Notes: generated from the letters alone by a model not told the origin. DNA of 22,681 nt from Hypholoma sublateritium FD-334 SS-4 (GCA_000827495.1 KN817760.1:1-22681); one strand, 5' to 3'; shown: positions 1-10,852, counted from the first letter of the stretch. Numbers and translations: made by a program.

Positions 1-992
1 GAGTGCCTTGCGGTCAAATGGTTGTGCATGGGGAACAAATTCCTCAACGAAGCCTATCCATTCCGGATTGTCAACCCATGACAGTGGTAGTCCAGCAGAG
101 GCTGTAAGTCGCGCAAGTCTATTTTCAAATCCCTGCTGGTTTGCAGCATCCCAGGCTGCCACTGAATATGGTGTCGTCGATCTCAAGCCTCGGCTACTTC
201 TCCGGCCGGCGCTAAGATTAGATTCGAAAGGGGTGGAAGCGCGAGACTGTGCAGGGCTGAACTGAGCGGCAGCAGGGAATCCCATTACTCCTGGGTGAAA
301 CAGAAGCGGGCTGGGTTGTCCGCTACCAGACGCACCACTGAGAGGCGACATCATGTACGGTATTGGTGCATGAGATACTTCGGGTTGTGGTTGAAATCCA
401 GAATTTCCGGGGACTGGTGGGAATTCATTGTGTCCAGTCGATTGGCTACCAGACGCGGTCAAATTTGATGGGTGAATAACAAGCTGAGGAAGTCTCGGAT
501 GGCTTGCTGATCCCTCAGGTAGTGAGTATGGGTGGTGTCGTGCAGGAGATTTGGTGCGATTTTCATTTACTGCGCGGAGCTTTACGTCTTCTGTTTGATA
601 ATCGCACTTGATAAGATGGTTCAACAGTGTTTCTTTTGCGCTTCGTCGGTATCCGTATGCTCCACCCTTCTGACTCGCAGCTGATCCCCATACTGTTGTA
701 CATAAACTCATTTTAATATATTTGTATATATCCACAGATTAAAATCAAAACAAATCTTACAGTATGTCTCAATGCCTGTCTGTTCCCTTGGAAATACCAG
801 CGGCTGGCCTGTCCTCTCCGCAGTCTCGTTTTTTCGCATAATCTCAGTAATATGATGTGCGAAACAATTTGTGCAATACATGCGCCATTTATCTCCCCAC
901 TTTGCTTCATCTGCGCGGCCGGCCTTCTTTGCCGGATGGTCTATAAAATAAAGGTCGGATAGCCACCACGAGGCTCCACGTGTTGCAGACAT
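1..992 (-). CDS. BED-type zinc-finger, hAT transposase-like protein (5' part, runs off the left edge)
   Basis: Two exons, 992-761 and 692-1, are joined by a 68-nt intron (693-760, gtaagatt...acaacag); the reading frame is continuous across it and open to the edge (308 codons seen). Residues 40-43 give C-x2-C (YCTNC), and after the intron H103 and C107 lie in LLNHLIKC, so the pair forms a C2HC BED-like finger split by the intron. A Ser/Pro/Gln-rich linker of about 115 residues follows. The last residues (LSWVDNPEWIGFVEEFVP, then RKAL) resemble the start of the DUF659/hAT transposase core of basidiomycete elements. The start at 992 is the first ATG of an open frame. The catalytic RNase-H-like and hAT dimerisation parts would lie outside the window, so an intact transposase cannot be told from a domesticated or decayed copy. 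Family assignment is from remembered motifs. Confidence 0.6.
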
Positions 993-1338
993 TGCAGATG
1001 AAGTATAGGGTGATGTAACGAAACTGGTAGCAGACCCTAGCGCGGGCGTCGGGACTCGGGCGATGGTTTGTAACTTGTAGTACTGTCAGATTTGGAGCCT
1101 CTGATATATAATCATTATATATAAATTATGGATATATATGCTACTTGAGCCCCCACAGATGTCTGAATCTATATAATTCTCGTTCGTATATATATTCACC
1201 TGAGTATTTTCATCCTTGGTAGGCAAAAGACATGATGGATTGCGAGATTACATTATTGGCGCGACAACGGCGAGACATCATCTATAAATAATTACTTTCG
1301 GGCCGTTCACGCTCGGCAGCCTCGGCAGCCTTCCATCA
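993..1338. other. AT-rich gap upstream of the hAT-like gene
   Basis: No coding signal was seen. Positions 1100-1200 hold several runs of TATATA-type sequence that could serve the minus-strand gene as promoter. A perfect tandem 9-mer, ctcggcagc twice, lies at 1312-1329. Confidence 0.5.
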
Positions 1339-1339
1339 A

Positions 1340-1420
1340 TGACTAGTCACTGACTAGCCACGACCAAGTCGCCGACCCATCAACAAGTCATGACTTGACT
1401 TGCCTGACTTGGTCGTGACT
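1340..1420. repeat. TGACT/AGTCA cluster with a 12-bp inverted repeat
   Basis: TGACT starts at 1340, 1351, 1391, 1396, 1405 and 1416, and AGTCA at 1345 and 1386: eight copies of one 5-mer in 81 bp. CACGACCAAGTC (1359-1370) is the exact reverse complement of GACTTGGTCGTG (1406-1417). CAAGTCATGACTTG (1384-1397) is a perfect 14-bp palindrome and TGACTAGTCA (1340-1349) a 10-bp one. Clustered short inverted motifs of this sort are known as subterminal transposase-binding repeats in hAT elements, and a BED/hAT-like gene reads away from this site. That link is an inference; no partner end is visible in the window. Confidence 0.75.
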
Positions 1421-1542
1421 TTCCAACACTGCTCTATTAACAGTGAGAATCTGCACACTAGAGTCCGATTAGCTTATCAGTGACATGCAAAAGCAGTTGA
1501 ACCGCCGCCAGCGCGCGAAGCGCGTTGCGTCGCGAGGAGCAG

Positions 1543-1565
1543 CACGTGAATCACGTGAGTCACGG
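1543..1565. promoter_or_regulatory. Double E-box palindrome CACGTGA-N-TCACGTG
   Basis: CACGTGAATCACGTG (1543-1557) is a palindrome around one central base. It overlaps a third half-site (TCACGTGAGTCACG, 1551-1564). A CG-rich stretch with gcgcg and gtcgcg (1511-1534) precedes it. The same arrangement recurs at 11716. CACGTG is the core bound by bHLH factors; function here is inferred only. Confidence 0.5.
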
Positions 1566-3153
1566 CAACTACGAATTTCGAGTTCAATGTCCGCCGACCG
1601 GTGACTCTCCCCGCTCAGTGCTCCTCGCTCCGTGATTCTTGTCTGAATCGACTGCACGGGTCCACTGCAAGGTTCTGGGCTTGTATTCACTGGGACAATC
1701 ACTGCCTTCTAGCTTTAAACATGTTTCGTTCCTGCTGTCTCTTACCTGAGCCCTTGTCGCCAATGCTTTCGTGTTTCCTTTTTCCCTCGCCATCCACCCT
1801 CTATTCATATCGAGCAGAACGGGTCCTTCAAGGTAGCGAACAGGCTCACGTATGTTATTAGGAAGATTTGGGTTTCAACGGAGGGGATACTCGCTGGTTT
1901 GCGCATTTCCGGGTACCAGCCTTGGGCTGCGCGTTTGGTACCTTGTATCCTTGAAGCACAAGTCCGTACCATCCCCCACTACGGCCGCCGCGCGTCTTTC
2001 CGAAGGACCAAGTCGTCCTATGAATTCTGTAGGTCCCGTTCTGCCCAGCCCACAGCTCCGACTTAACGACCCTCCAGCTCCGTGTCGGCTCCGAACGTGG
2101 CACCTGCGACTTACGTCAACACCAACGACACCGCAGCTGACCTCGAAATCTACAGCAAACCTCACTGCGCCTTCTGCGACGCGTGGCACTTGCAAGCGAT
2201 TCTCGCAGGGGTCCATCACACGCTCGCCTTACACGTTCATTCTCTTCCTCGCCGACATCGTGCTCCAGAAGCACGTTCCCTCGAGACGAACGGAGTACGA
2301 CGGGTGCATCGCAGTGCCGACGTTGCCCTTTTCTCCGAGCCGCGGCGCGTCCGCAGTTGCAATAATCTCGCGGGAGGGGCACTACGCTTTCGCTGCCAGC
2401 GGGTTTGGCCAGCAACGACGATAGTTCGGACACCCCTTTCAGCAGCAGCACGACTTCATATATGGCGCCCACCATCGCCTTCAGCCCTTCGCTTCGTCTT
2501 TAACTCCCCCTTCTATGGCGATCGTGCTATACTCGGGTATGTTTTCAGGGCGCTGTTCGGCGGTGCGAGTGCTGTGCAGGTAGAACGCGATCACAATCGG
2601 CTGCTGGACGACGAGCCGGAGCTGCTCGCGCCTGACTTTGCCTTCGGCGGCTCGTCTTCCTCGTCTGCTGCGTTGAGCGTAGGCGGTTTCCCGTCTACGC
2701 CCTGGACGACGCGGCGTCGCCTGTCCCCGTTGACATGCCGCCGGCTGTCGTCCCGGGGCGCTAAACGAAGCGAGCCCGTACGAGGGATCGTCGCTTTGTC
2801 GGTCCCAGGCGCAGGCACGCTAGGGCACACAAACCATGGGAATCTGGATACTACTGAGGACCCCGGATGGGCGCTATGTATGCCCGGGCCGTATACCGCG
2901 ACGCGCATCATGTAGACACGCTTGTACACGCACTGCCCAGAAGCTTGACGCCCATGTACACGCGCACGCGCACGGTATGACCTGATGCAAGTTTCCTCTC
3001 GCAAGCTGCTGTCTATAAGCGCTCATCTCGGACCTACGTGTTCATGCTGTGTATGCAAGTAGTACCGGCCTTTTATGTCGTATAGCCGTACATTTATTAG
3101 TGTGGCTACCTTGGAATTTTTATAGCATGTACAATGACATTCCTAAACGATTG
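1566..3153. other. Gene-poor interval, no recognised product
   Basis: Several overlapping open frames exist on both strands (for example 1852-2424 and 2082-2915 plus, 2591-3004 minus), but none shows a domain, consistent intron structure or recognisable homology. They overlap one another in CG-rich DNA, where chance open frames are common. A decayed gene cannot be excluded. Downstream of 2930 the sequence is probably the 3' flank of the minus-strand NACHT gene. Confidence 0.4.
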
Positions 3154-5273
3154 TCAAACTTGTTTTTTAACTACACGACGTCTTTTCTTCGGCCTGTCCC
3201 TTTCCTGTGGGGATGCCTGCGCAGCCGAGTGGTTTTCTGGCGTCGATGTATTTTCTGTGGGTCGCAATCTGACGCTCCGACGGAGCATGTCTGCACCTTT
3301 CACGGGTTGCGCCACCGCTTCCGAGTCGCTTTGTTCAACGTCGGCAGAAATATGTCGTGTATCAAGGGCTGTGGAATCCCGTCCTATATCAGACATTCGC
3401 TCCAGTTCTAGTTTGGCCGCCTTTTCGTCCTCTATCTGAGAAAGGATAGCGGAGATATCGTGATTTCTTTTCAGAAAGAATAGAAGTCCAGGGTGCCCTA
3501 CATCGGATGGCGCTAGAGCGAATCGCACTATGCGAGTAAGTTGACTCCGGTACAATTCTCCGTCATCTCCGAAGTCCTTTGTGATATTATTGAATTAGTG
3601 CGTTTTGATCAAGCACCCAAATTACTCACCAGTGTGCGGATAATTCCAATAAAACCTTCAATAAAAAGCCATTGGGAATAGGGCATTGATTTGAAATCAA
3701 ATGCAATAACATGCTCCCGTAATTCAGCACTTCCTTGTGCATTAGGGAGTAAATCGGCGAAAAGTCTTTGAAAAGCTTGGAGGGACTGCATTAATATTAG
3801 CAGTGAGTCCTTTCCAAATGATCACATACGTTCGTCTATAATGCCCGGGCCTCTGGCTATCTTCTCAAAAATTTTGATAGAAAGACGTGTACACCAGGAT
3901 CTCTTGTCGAGGTAGTAGCACTGTGATCGGATTGAATCAAGCAGGAAGTCTGGGAGTGACGCATGGCTAAGATATATAGTTTTTTTGACAGAGTTGTAGT
4001 TGACAATGGATGTTAGATCAGCCAAGATAGTGTCGAAACAAATGCTGAAGATGGGTTCGATGTCAGCAAGATGCCCGGTGCCCCCAAATATATAATACGC
4101 CAGAATGAGGCAAGCTTGGTCAAGATTCTCAACCTGGGAAAATATGTGTCGATAGAGAGCGTCAAGCTGGGCATAAGGAGTCAATTTCCCAACGGGTCGT
4201 AGGCCACGGATAATTTCGAGCTGCTGGGCCGGGTGTTGGCGCGGAGACGACAAAAATTTTATAACCACCGACGCATATATGAACTGGCCTGAAGATTTGG
4301 TTACAATTTCCCCTACGTGTGCGGTGTCTGGCCAGTCTTTGTCGAGATTGTCACTGAAGGGGTGTGTGGTTTTGATCTCCGCAAATTTTTCTGTGAGGAA
4401 TAGCCGAATGTCATTATCTGGGAGGTAGTGATCGTCGAGCGCTAATTGAAGTAGACTGGTGGAGACGTCCTGATACCGGAATGCTTGCCGCAAATGACTT
4501 CCTGCACGGCTACCAAAAAAACGCGATGACGGGAATGTCCCGAGTACTAAGGAAACTGGCAATGAAGCGAACAAGATCCGTCTGGTTCCCACTATTATCG
4601 CACTCATCTACGCCATCGAACATAAGAACAACATTAGTCTTCATGGGACATTCGCGATGAAGCTGTCGAAGTGGCTCAATGACGAGATAGGCCAACTGCG
4701 TTTCGAGCGACTTCCTGAATATAAGCGGATCGGATTGGATTTTGGGGATGATGATTGCTAAGAGGCTGGGCAATTGTTGAATGAGCTGATGAACGAGCGT
4801 CGCCACAACGGGTTGGATGTTGTTTCGTGTAGGATCGGTGCGGAAGAAGAAGAATCTAGCCACAGGGATATTCTGCGATAGACAGAGGGCCACAATAGAG
4901 CGAGCAATTGCCGACTTCCCTGCTCCTGCAGCGCCATTCAGCCACAACATCCACTGAATACGCGTGACAGTCAGGAGTAATATCCAGCCCATTATTTCGT
5001 CCAGCACGGCTAGTCGTGCCTTCGGATGGCATTTTGGAGCGTCTACCTTTTCCGCGGAGTCAAAAGCGGACGTTGCTACGTGCGCCTGGAGATGTTTGAA
5101 TCCATCTGAAAAGAGAAGAACAGTCTATGAGTTTCCTTGTCAAATACGTTGGAACTGGCCGAACTCGCACCATCTGCATTGTAGCAATTATGCACGCCCA
5201 CCCCCTGATTATGTTGCACGGACTGCCCACCGTTGACATCAGGCCTGTGTCCGCCCTGAAATATCACATTCAT
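3154..5273 (-). CDS. NACHT-domain NTPase (NLR-like), frame broken by one extra base
   Basis: Four exons: 5273-5156, 5105-3830, 3775-3630 and 3576-3154, with introns of 50, 54 and 53 nt (5106-5155, 3776-3829, 3577-3629). The total is 1963 nt; removing one base from the A7 run at 4515-4521 gives exactly 654 codons including the stop. Visible landmarks: a Gly/Asn-rich N-terminal segment (about 1-39), then the pre-NACHT motif DAPKCHPKAR (61-70), Walker A GAAGAGKS (97-104) and Walker B LMFDGVDEC (200-208). A SRAGSHLRQAF sensor-like motif follows just after the frameshift, then a winged-helix-like region. The C-terminus is charged and ends in PKKRRRVVKKQ, an NLS-like tail. No WD40, ankyrin or TPR repeats follow, so it is shorter than many fungal NLRs. 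Such proteins act in fungal non-self recognition and programmed cell death. The ATG at 5273 is chosen because the next in-frame one (5459) lies upstream of the TATA box. The first donor (5155) is the least certain boundary. Confidence 0.75.
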
Positions 5274-5442
5274 GGCAAGGTGATGATGTTGATCGATATC
5301 TGAGGGTAACAGAGAAAGGGCGAGAGGTACGTAGGAGTGTGTGTCGGAGAGCACTGGAGACTCAACCAAAACATGCTGTGAACAGCTGAGCTGTGTAAAT
5401 GCTGTGTGTGTGAGTCTGAGACCGACGTATGTCAGGTTGGCG

Positions 5443-5450
5443 TATATATA
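5443..5450 (-). promoter_or_regulatory. TATA box of the NACHT gene
   Basis: TATATATA lies about 170 nt upstream of the chosen ATG at 5273. Its position makes the in-frame ATG at 5459 unlikely to be used. Confidence 0.45.
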
Positions 5451-5459
5451 GACATGCAC

Positions 5460-6183
5460 TCAACAGAAAATCTGATATATTTTACAAAGAACGTAGTACC
5501 TGCACTGCTGCCGCACAGCGAATTCATAATGAAATTCCCCTCCGAGTAAACTTGTAAAATGATTCAAATATTCAGGATCTGCACTGGCGCTTCATTCGGA
5601 CTGTACACTACCCCTCTGTTCCCTTCATACCTTCCTTCGGAGCCAGACTCTAGCCACTAAAGCTACCCTTGTCACCTTCGTCTGATTGTTCACTCTGCTG
5701 ACTCTTGTGCCCTTCCTATGCTCGGCGCTCGCTCTTCAAATTCCAGTGCGCTCACCCATAATCATCCGCTTCGGGAAATAAGGCTGGGTCGTGGGGCCCC
5801 AATACAGGTGTGCCATGACATTTTCTACAACCCCAACAGCCATTTCCTTGTTACTATAAATAACTTTCAAACCGCGCGACCGTCGCCGACGCCGGTGTGT
5901 GCACAGCCTCTTGTCCGCCAACAACGACTCCGACGCCCGACATCGGCGTTCGTCCAGCTCTCTCCCGCCGACCCAGCTTAGCGCTTCCCTTCCTTGACGA
6001 AGTTTCTACCGACTCCGCTGAAATCCACGTTGGCGCCTTGCTCGTCCATGGGGCGCCCGGCCGTTTCCCTGCCCCTGGCCCCGTTCTTGAACTTAAAGTA
6101 CCGAACAGCTTCACCAGCGATGTCAACGCTCGCACCAGCCCTCCGCACATAGTCCACCGCCCCCATTTCCCACCTGACCCAAC
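5460..6183. other. Intergenic, pyrimidine-rich, no recognised gene
   Basis: A TATAAATAA word on the plus strand (5855-5863) is followed by C-rich DNA. A minus-strand open frame at 5978-6166 is protein-like in composition, but it is bounded by stops and not recognisable. Confidence 0.35.
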
Positions 6184-6657
6184 ATGCAAACCGCCGCTGA
6201 CCCTGCCCTTATCTGCACACGCCGCCAGTCACTCCCTAGCGATTCCGATGCTCAATTCTCTTGGTTCGGATCTCGCGCGTCAATGTTTCATGGTCGTAGT
6301 CCCGCGTACGCTGCGCTCCTCCATCTCCGGAAGCAGCACCGGCCCAAATTTTTCGTCTCCCTTGCTGTTAGTATGCCCGCCCTTGTATGTCATTTCCGCT
6401 GCTGACCGGTGACGCCGCAGGCTCTGGCACCGCCATCCTCTAATTTCGAACATATCTACTACACGCACTCAAGCTCAAGTCTCACCACGTATCTAGCACA
6501 CTGGGCATCGCGTACTCGTTTTTCCCCGCGCCCCAGCGCATCTTTCCTCCACTTCTCATCCGACGTCCTCGACCAAGAACAACATATTCAGTATTCAGGT
6601 TCAGGTCGCCGTCCTTCTCCCCCGGGATACTTGCTGGCGCCATTACCTGAGCTGTAG
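6184..6657 (+). CDS. Weak candidate two-exon small gene, product unknown
   Basis: An open frame from ATG 6184 meets a stop only inside a 54-nt stretch, 6367-6420, that begins gttagt and ends gccgcag. Removing that stretch as an intron (phase 0) joins it to 82 further codons ending at 6657, giving 139 residues rich in Ser, Pro and His. No domain, signal peptide or family was recognised. Intron size fits the window, but overlapping open frames on both strands weaken the case. It could equally be a decayed gene or chance. Confidence 0.22.
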
Positions 6658-7282
6658 GTCAAGCAGCGCACACCGACAGCGCGGAGCCAGGGAGACGGTT
6701 CAACATGCCCTTCCCGTCGACTGTAGCCTGTAAGGCGCGCACGATGCACTGTTTAGAGCCGACGCCACTGCAGGAATGACTCGTTCTGGTACTCATGCTG
6801 AACGGGCCTGCAGTCCACTTTCGAACAGTGCACTGGCGCAGCCTTCTCGGTCCGCGGAACGTCTTTGGTTGCCTGTACGCTTCGGCAGCGTGAGGCTAGA
6901 TACGAAGATGTCTTCGCTTAGATCTTCGTCAGAGTACGCTGTCGCTGATGATGCCCTCATGGACCGCTTCTACCCCCACTGCCCGCTAAAGCCCTTCGTA
7001 GTCCACTTTGCTTTCGGCGGCTCCTACTCTCTCGTGGTTGTGGCCCTCGCAGCGTCGCTTCGACATTTAGCGATGCGGATGCTGCGTCGTTTCCTCGACC
7101 GGTTGGTCATTTTTTCTAGACTCTCGGGCAGTAGCTGTTGCTTTCTCCGTACTGAGATGAAATTTATGTTCAAAGATACTTATACGAAGAGTGTACGCAT
7201 TGAACGACACGTAAAGGCGCAAGGTGAAAAAGGAACCCTCGGAAAGGGAGACAGGTGTTAACGATTGAACATATACCGCATC
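6658..7282. other. Gap without a supported gene
   Basis: An open frame at 6776-7261 (plus, 161 codons) shows no recognisable motif and is not called. The right end of the interval is the 3' flank of the minus-strand membrane-protein gene. Confidence 0.35.
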
Positions 7283-8518
7283 TCAGACAAGGTCACTCTT
7301 CTCAACCTCCGGTATTGTACTAGCAGACCCTTCGAAGCTGGCACGCCGGCGGATTGTATCCCCGCTAGTTACGGTGACGTTCTTAAACACTACCGCGTGC
7401 ACGGCGTGTTTCTTGTCAATGGCGGTCGTCGATATCTCAGACTCCCTTATCAGTCCCAGCTTCGTGCGGCGGTACACCCTGCAAGCCATTATGTTGACAA
7501 TGGCGATATATGGATCTATCGGCAGATACTTGAGCGGGATCGGTATGCCAGGGCCGAGCTCCAGCACAGCAACGGCGATCCCGCCGATCATTGTGGTTCT
7601 GGAAGGGTAACGTAAAGATATGTCATCGCGGAGAGAATCTATGCACTGACAGATAATATATCTGGCCGTCTAGAAGTATACTCTTGGTGAACGCCGGAAG
7701 ATAGCGCCCGAAAAGCACCACTTTCAAGCGTTCCTGCGGCCCGGACGGCCTGGCGCATGCAATCCGGCATAAGCGCCAGGAAATGGCGACGAATACCAGC
7801 GTGTCGTATATCAGCGGTGTCAGGTGCCCGAGGATCGCTGATTTTTTGACGGATATAATGGTGCAATATTTGGTGGGCCCGATGTGTGCTGCCTGTATCC
7901 CGAGTGGCACAAAGAACGACGACGCCAACAGGCCGAGCCACAATATGGAGAAAATCGTGACGATGACGCGGTCCCGGTTGTAGACGGCGCGAAGGCGGAG
8001 CAAGAAGAGGAAGGCACTGCATGGAAAGGCCAGGGGACACCATGAGCCTGCGATGGTTATCAGGGCGACACAATTCCCCGTTGCCGTGGCTTTGGTACGA
8101 TCTGTGAATATGGATATTCCATCAGAGATGGATTTGTGCGACTAACTGGAGAATAACACCGATCCCACCAGGTATCCTATGGCTCCAATCCTTCAGCAGT
8201 TACATGTCAGTGTATAATCATGGGACATGATCTGTCGCAAATACCTGGATGCGAAGTATACAATTAAAGAAATGTTCAGTTGCGACTTGACCAGGCGATA
8301 ATCGCCGGCGACGTTATCCAGGATGTCCCATAAAAGTACCTATTCATTTAGAATAGTTTACCTTAGATTGAGCCTCCAAAGAAGATGAAACAACTCACTG
8401 CTAATGCCGCTACTGAAGCGTAGGTTGTGACTGTAGTCAGATACGCCTCCTCCGGGCTCAAAAACGCCAGAGGCGTCAGCGGATTGGGTAAGTGAGCAGT
8501 ACTGTTTGATGAAAACAT
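7283..8518 (-). CDS. DUF6533-like seven-TM membrane protein, copy 1
   Basis: Five exons: 8518-8399, 8339-8245, 8190-8147, 8089-7651 and 7598-7283. Introns are 59, 54, 57 and 52 nt. Exons sum to 1014 nt, or 337 residues. The N-terminal part (about 30-90: WDILDN, DYRLVKS, YFASR, IGYLVGS) fits the DUF6533 domain common in agaricomycete integral membrane proteins. Then follow NCVAL, the segment LLRLRAVYN, a TM ending in VPLGI, the IGPTKYC motif, a TM with YDTLVFVAISWRL, and a last TM pair ending at VNIMACRVYRRTK; the tail is soluble and basic. The third acceptor (8090) was chosen because it gives the same exon length and alignment as the paralogue at 9568-10852. The in-frame ATG at 8560 is rejected because it directly abuts the TATA box. 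Function of the family is unknown; signalling is sometimes suspected from topology alone. Confidence 0.85.
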
Positions 8519-8561
8519 TGCAGAGATGTCGCAACGTGAAGGACATTCTGAGTACGCCATA

Positions 8562-8568
8562 ATTTATA
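8562..8568 (-). promoter_or_regulatory. TATA box of membrane-protein copy 1
   Basis: TATAAAT on the minus strand, about 44 nt before the ATG at 8518. The 5' UTR would be very short. Confidence 0.5.
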
Positions 8569-9567
8569 CTTAATCTATGAAGTTCTCATCAAGATATCCT
8601 GCCCGCGATCATTAGTCTCAGCGCTCGAAGTTCGAACCGCCGGCTAAATTTATCTGACGAGATATATTTGGTACATGTCCACCCCGCTTCCGTTAATGAA
8701 TAACACGAGACCTGACTACTATAGTTGGCATTTTACGTAGAACATGATACGCAATTCCCCGTGATCTATTGGCAGAAAACGCGAGTTCTACTGAACAATC
8801 CACCTGGGTTCGATTTTTCTCTCTCTCTTACATTATATTACATTTTCAACAGAAGAAAACAAATCAGAGGTGCTGAAATAGATGCAGCCGCACAAAAGAC
8901 GCATGGTTGGCCGGTAACATGATGAACATGCATAGCATCTAGCAAAAAGCATCACCTTCTGAGATCTGAAATGAAAGAAGGTTGATATTCGATGTGAACA
9001 ACTGGCTTGGAACATTATTTCAAGATGGAAGGTTGCTTCGGGTTAGCAAAACTCCCCAGCGAAGTTGCACGTTGATGCCCATTTGTTGAGTATTATTTAG
9101 GCGAGTATCAAGCGTAGCTTAGTGAGTTACTCTAACGCGGGATCCATGATTCTTGTGTAAAATATCGGATGGGTCTGGTTGCTGAAGTGCTAGAAGACAA
9201 TCACGCACCACGCGACTTATACTAAGTATGTAAAGTATGTATAGCCGGTACCGTGAAGGATGCTATGTTGATATTCGCGTGATACTCAAAGATAAAAATA
9301 GTGGGCCAAAGTTGTCATTTTCCGCTCATCTTCTCGAACCGACATCATCCAAAAAAGTCATTTGACTTGATTAAAACCTCATGGTGTACGGAGCCATGAA
9401 TCAATATATCATTTCAGTTCCTCCAGAACCTGATCGTCAACACAATTGCATCACATCAGGAATTCAGACATTATATTACGCGATCGTCCACGAATACACA
9501 CAGCGAAAAGAATGCACCCAATTGAAAGTTGTACACTGGAACTTGCAGAAGAAGAGAGCAGGCCCTC
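8569..9567. other. Spacer between the two membrane-protein paralogues
   Basis: No gene, RNA or repeat was seen in about 1 kb. It should contain the promoter of copy 1 and the 3' UTR and terminator of copy 2. It is clearly more AT-rich than the last exon of copy 2. Confidence 0.5.
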
Positions 9568-10852
9568 TTACACAATGCTACTCCGTTCTGCCTTCGAGTT
9601 GGTTTCCGAGCCACTGGTGCTGGTGTGCGGGAGGTCGCTGTCGAGACTGCCGGCTACTGCCCCGCCGAACATGATCGGGTGCATCTTCGGTTGCGGCTGC
9701 CCCATGGCCACCGTCGATATCTCGGACTCGCGGATCACGCCCGTGCGCGTGCGCCGGTACACGCGGCACGCCATGATGTTGACAAGCGTGAAATACGGCT
9801 CCATGGCAAGGTAGCGCAGCGGTCCCGGCACGCCCGGCGCGAACGTGAGCACCGCGACGGCGACGCCTGCGACGAGCGTTGTCCTATTTAATAAGTGAAT
9901 AAGATACAAGTTCAGCTGCGCCAGCGCGGGGCGTATTCCATGTTGATTCATATGTTAGTTATGCTTACAGATAGTAGATCTGGCCGTCGAGTAGCATGCT
10001 CTTCGTAAATGCGGGAAGGTAGCGTCCGAGGAGCAGCACCTGCATGTTCTGCCGCGGCCCAACCGGCTGTATCGTCGCGATGAGGCATAGACGCCACGAG
10101 ATGGCGACGAATACGAGCGTGTCGTATATTAGCGGCGCAAGGTGGACGACGGACGCAGAGCGCGCAACGACCGTGGTCTTGCAGTAGCTCGTGTGCGCTA
10201 CGGGGCCGCCGAGAACGCCTAGCGGGACGAAGACTGAGGAGACGAGGAGGCCGAGCCACATGACAAAGAAAAACGCAACTACGGTACGGTTCCGGTTATA
10301 GACAGCACGCAGACGGAGGAAGAAAAGGAAGCCGGTGGATATGACGGCCAGGGGGAACCACGATGTGACTGCTTTCTCGAATACCGCACAATTTCCGGTG
10401 GGCGCGCCTGAATATTTATGCTTAAATATTAGGGAGGCCAACGGACTGCGATAAATGTGACTTACTTGAAAAGATTGCAGAACCTAGCACATATCCCATG
10501 AGTCCGATTCTGGCAGTGGCGATATGAGTGAGTCGGGAGTGGGAATGCATCTGAGGATCGACTCTGAAAACATACCGGGATGAGAAATACGCGACCAGAG
10601 AGATGTTCAGGCGCGATTTGATTAAATAATAATCGCCAACGGCGTTGTCCAAGATGTCCCATATCAGAACCTAAGTATGTTTTTCAGTCAAGTATCATTT
10701 GAAAAATAAGTGTTGTAATTTATAAAAACACTCACAGCCAGTGCTCCTACCGACGCGTAGTTAGTTACTGTGGTCTGATACGCCGTTTCAGGGCTCATAA
10801 AGGCCAATGGCGTGAACGGATTGGGGAGAACAGTGACATTTGAGGAAGACAT
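9568..10852 (-). CDS. DUF6533-like seven-TM membrane protein, copy 2
   Basis: Five exons: 10852-10736, 10670-10576, 10509-10466, 10407-9969 and 9883-9568. Introns are 65, 66, 58 and 85 nt, all GT-AG. Exons sum to 1011 nt, or 336 residues. The order of motifs matches copy 1: NPFTPLAF and SPETAY at the N-terminus, then WDILDN (43-48), DYYLIKS, YFSSR, GYVLGSAIF, GNCAVF (about 90-95), FLRLRAVYN, a TM ending in VPLGV, SYCKT, LIYDTLVFVAISWRL, GRYLPAFTKS, LDGQIYYL, and NIMACRVYRRTRTG before a soluble Ser-rich tail. Seven hydrophobic segments can be placed. The two copies have the same orientation, so this is a tandem duplication. The last two exons are GC-rich with many CG-ending codons, unlike the flanks. 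Function is unknown; a receptor or a structural membrane protein are both possible. Confidence 0.88.

Noticed and set aside
2082..2915. Long plus-strand open frame with a thioredoxin/glutaredoxin-like SKPHCAFC motif
   Set aside because: Only the CxxC-like octapeptide fits. The flanking residues do not form the fold, and the frame overlaps other equally long frames in CG-rich DNA.
2632..7030. Matching words at 2634 and 7002 (ACTTTGCYTTCGGCGGCTC) as evidence for a duplicated gene
   Set aside because: The match is about 19 bases and does not extend upstream or downstream, so duplication of the two gene-poor blocks is not supported.
8518..8560. Upstream in-frame ATG at 8560 as start of membrane-protein copy 1
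   Set aside because: It lies immediately next to the TATA box, and the paralogue begins at the position equivalent to 8518.
8621..8645. tRNA B-box-like word GGTTCGAAC on the minus strand
   Set aside because: The flanking bases do not pair as a T-arm, and no A-box, anticodon arm or acceptor stem was found.
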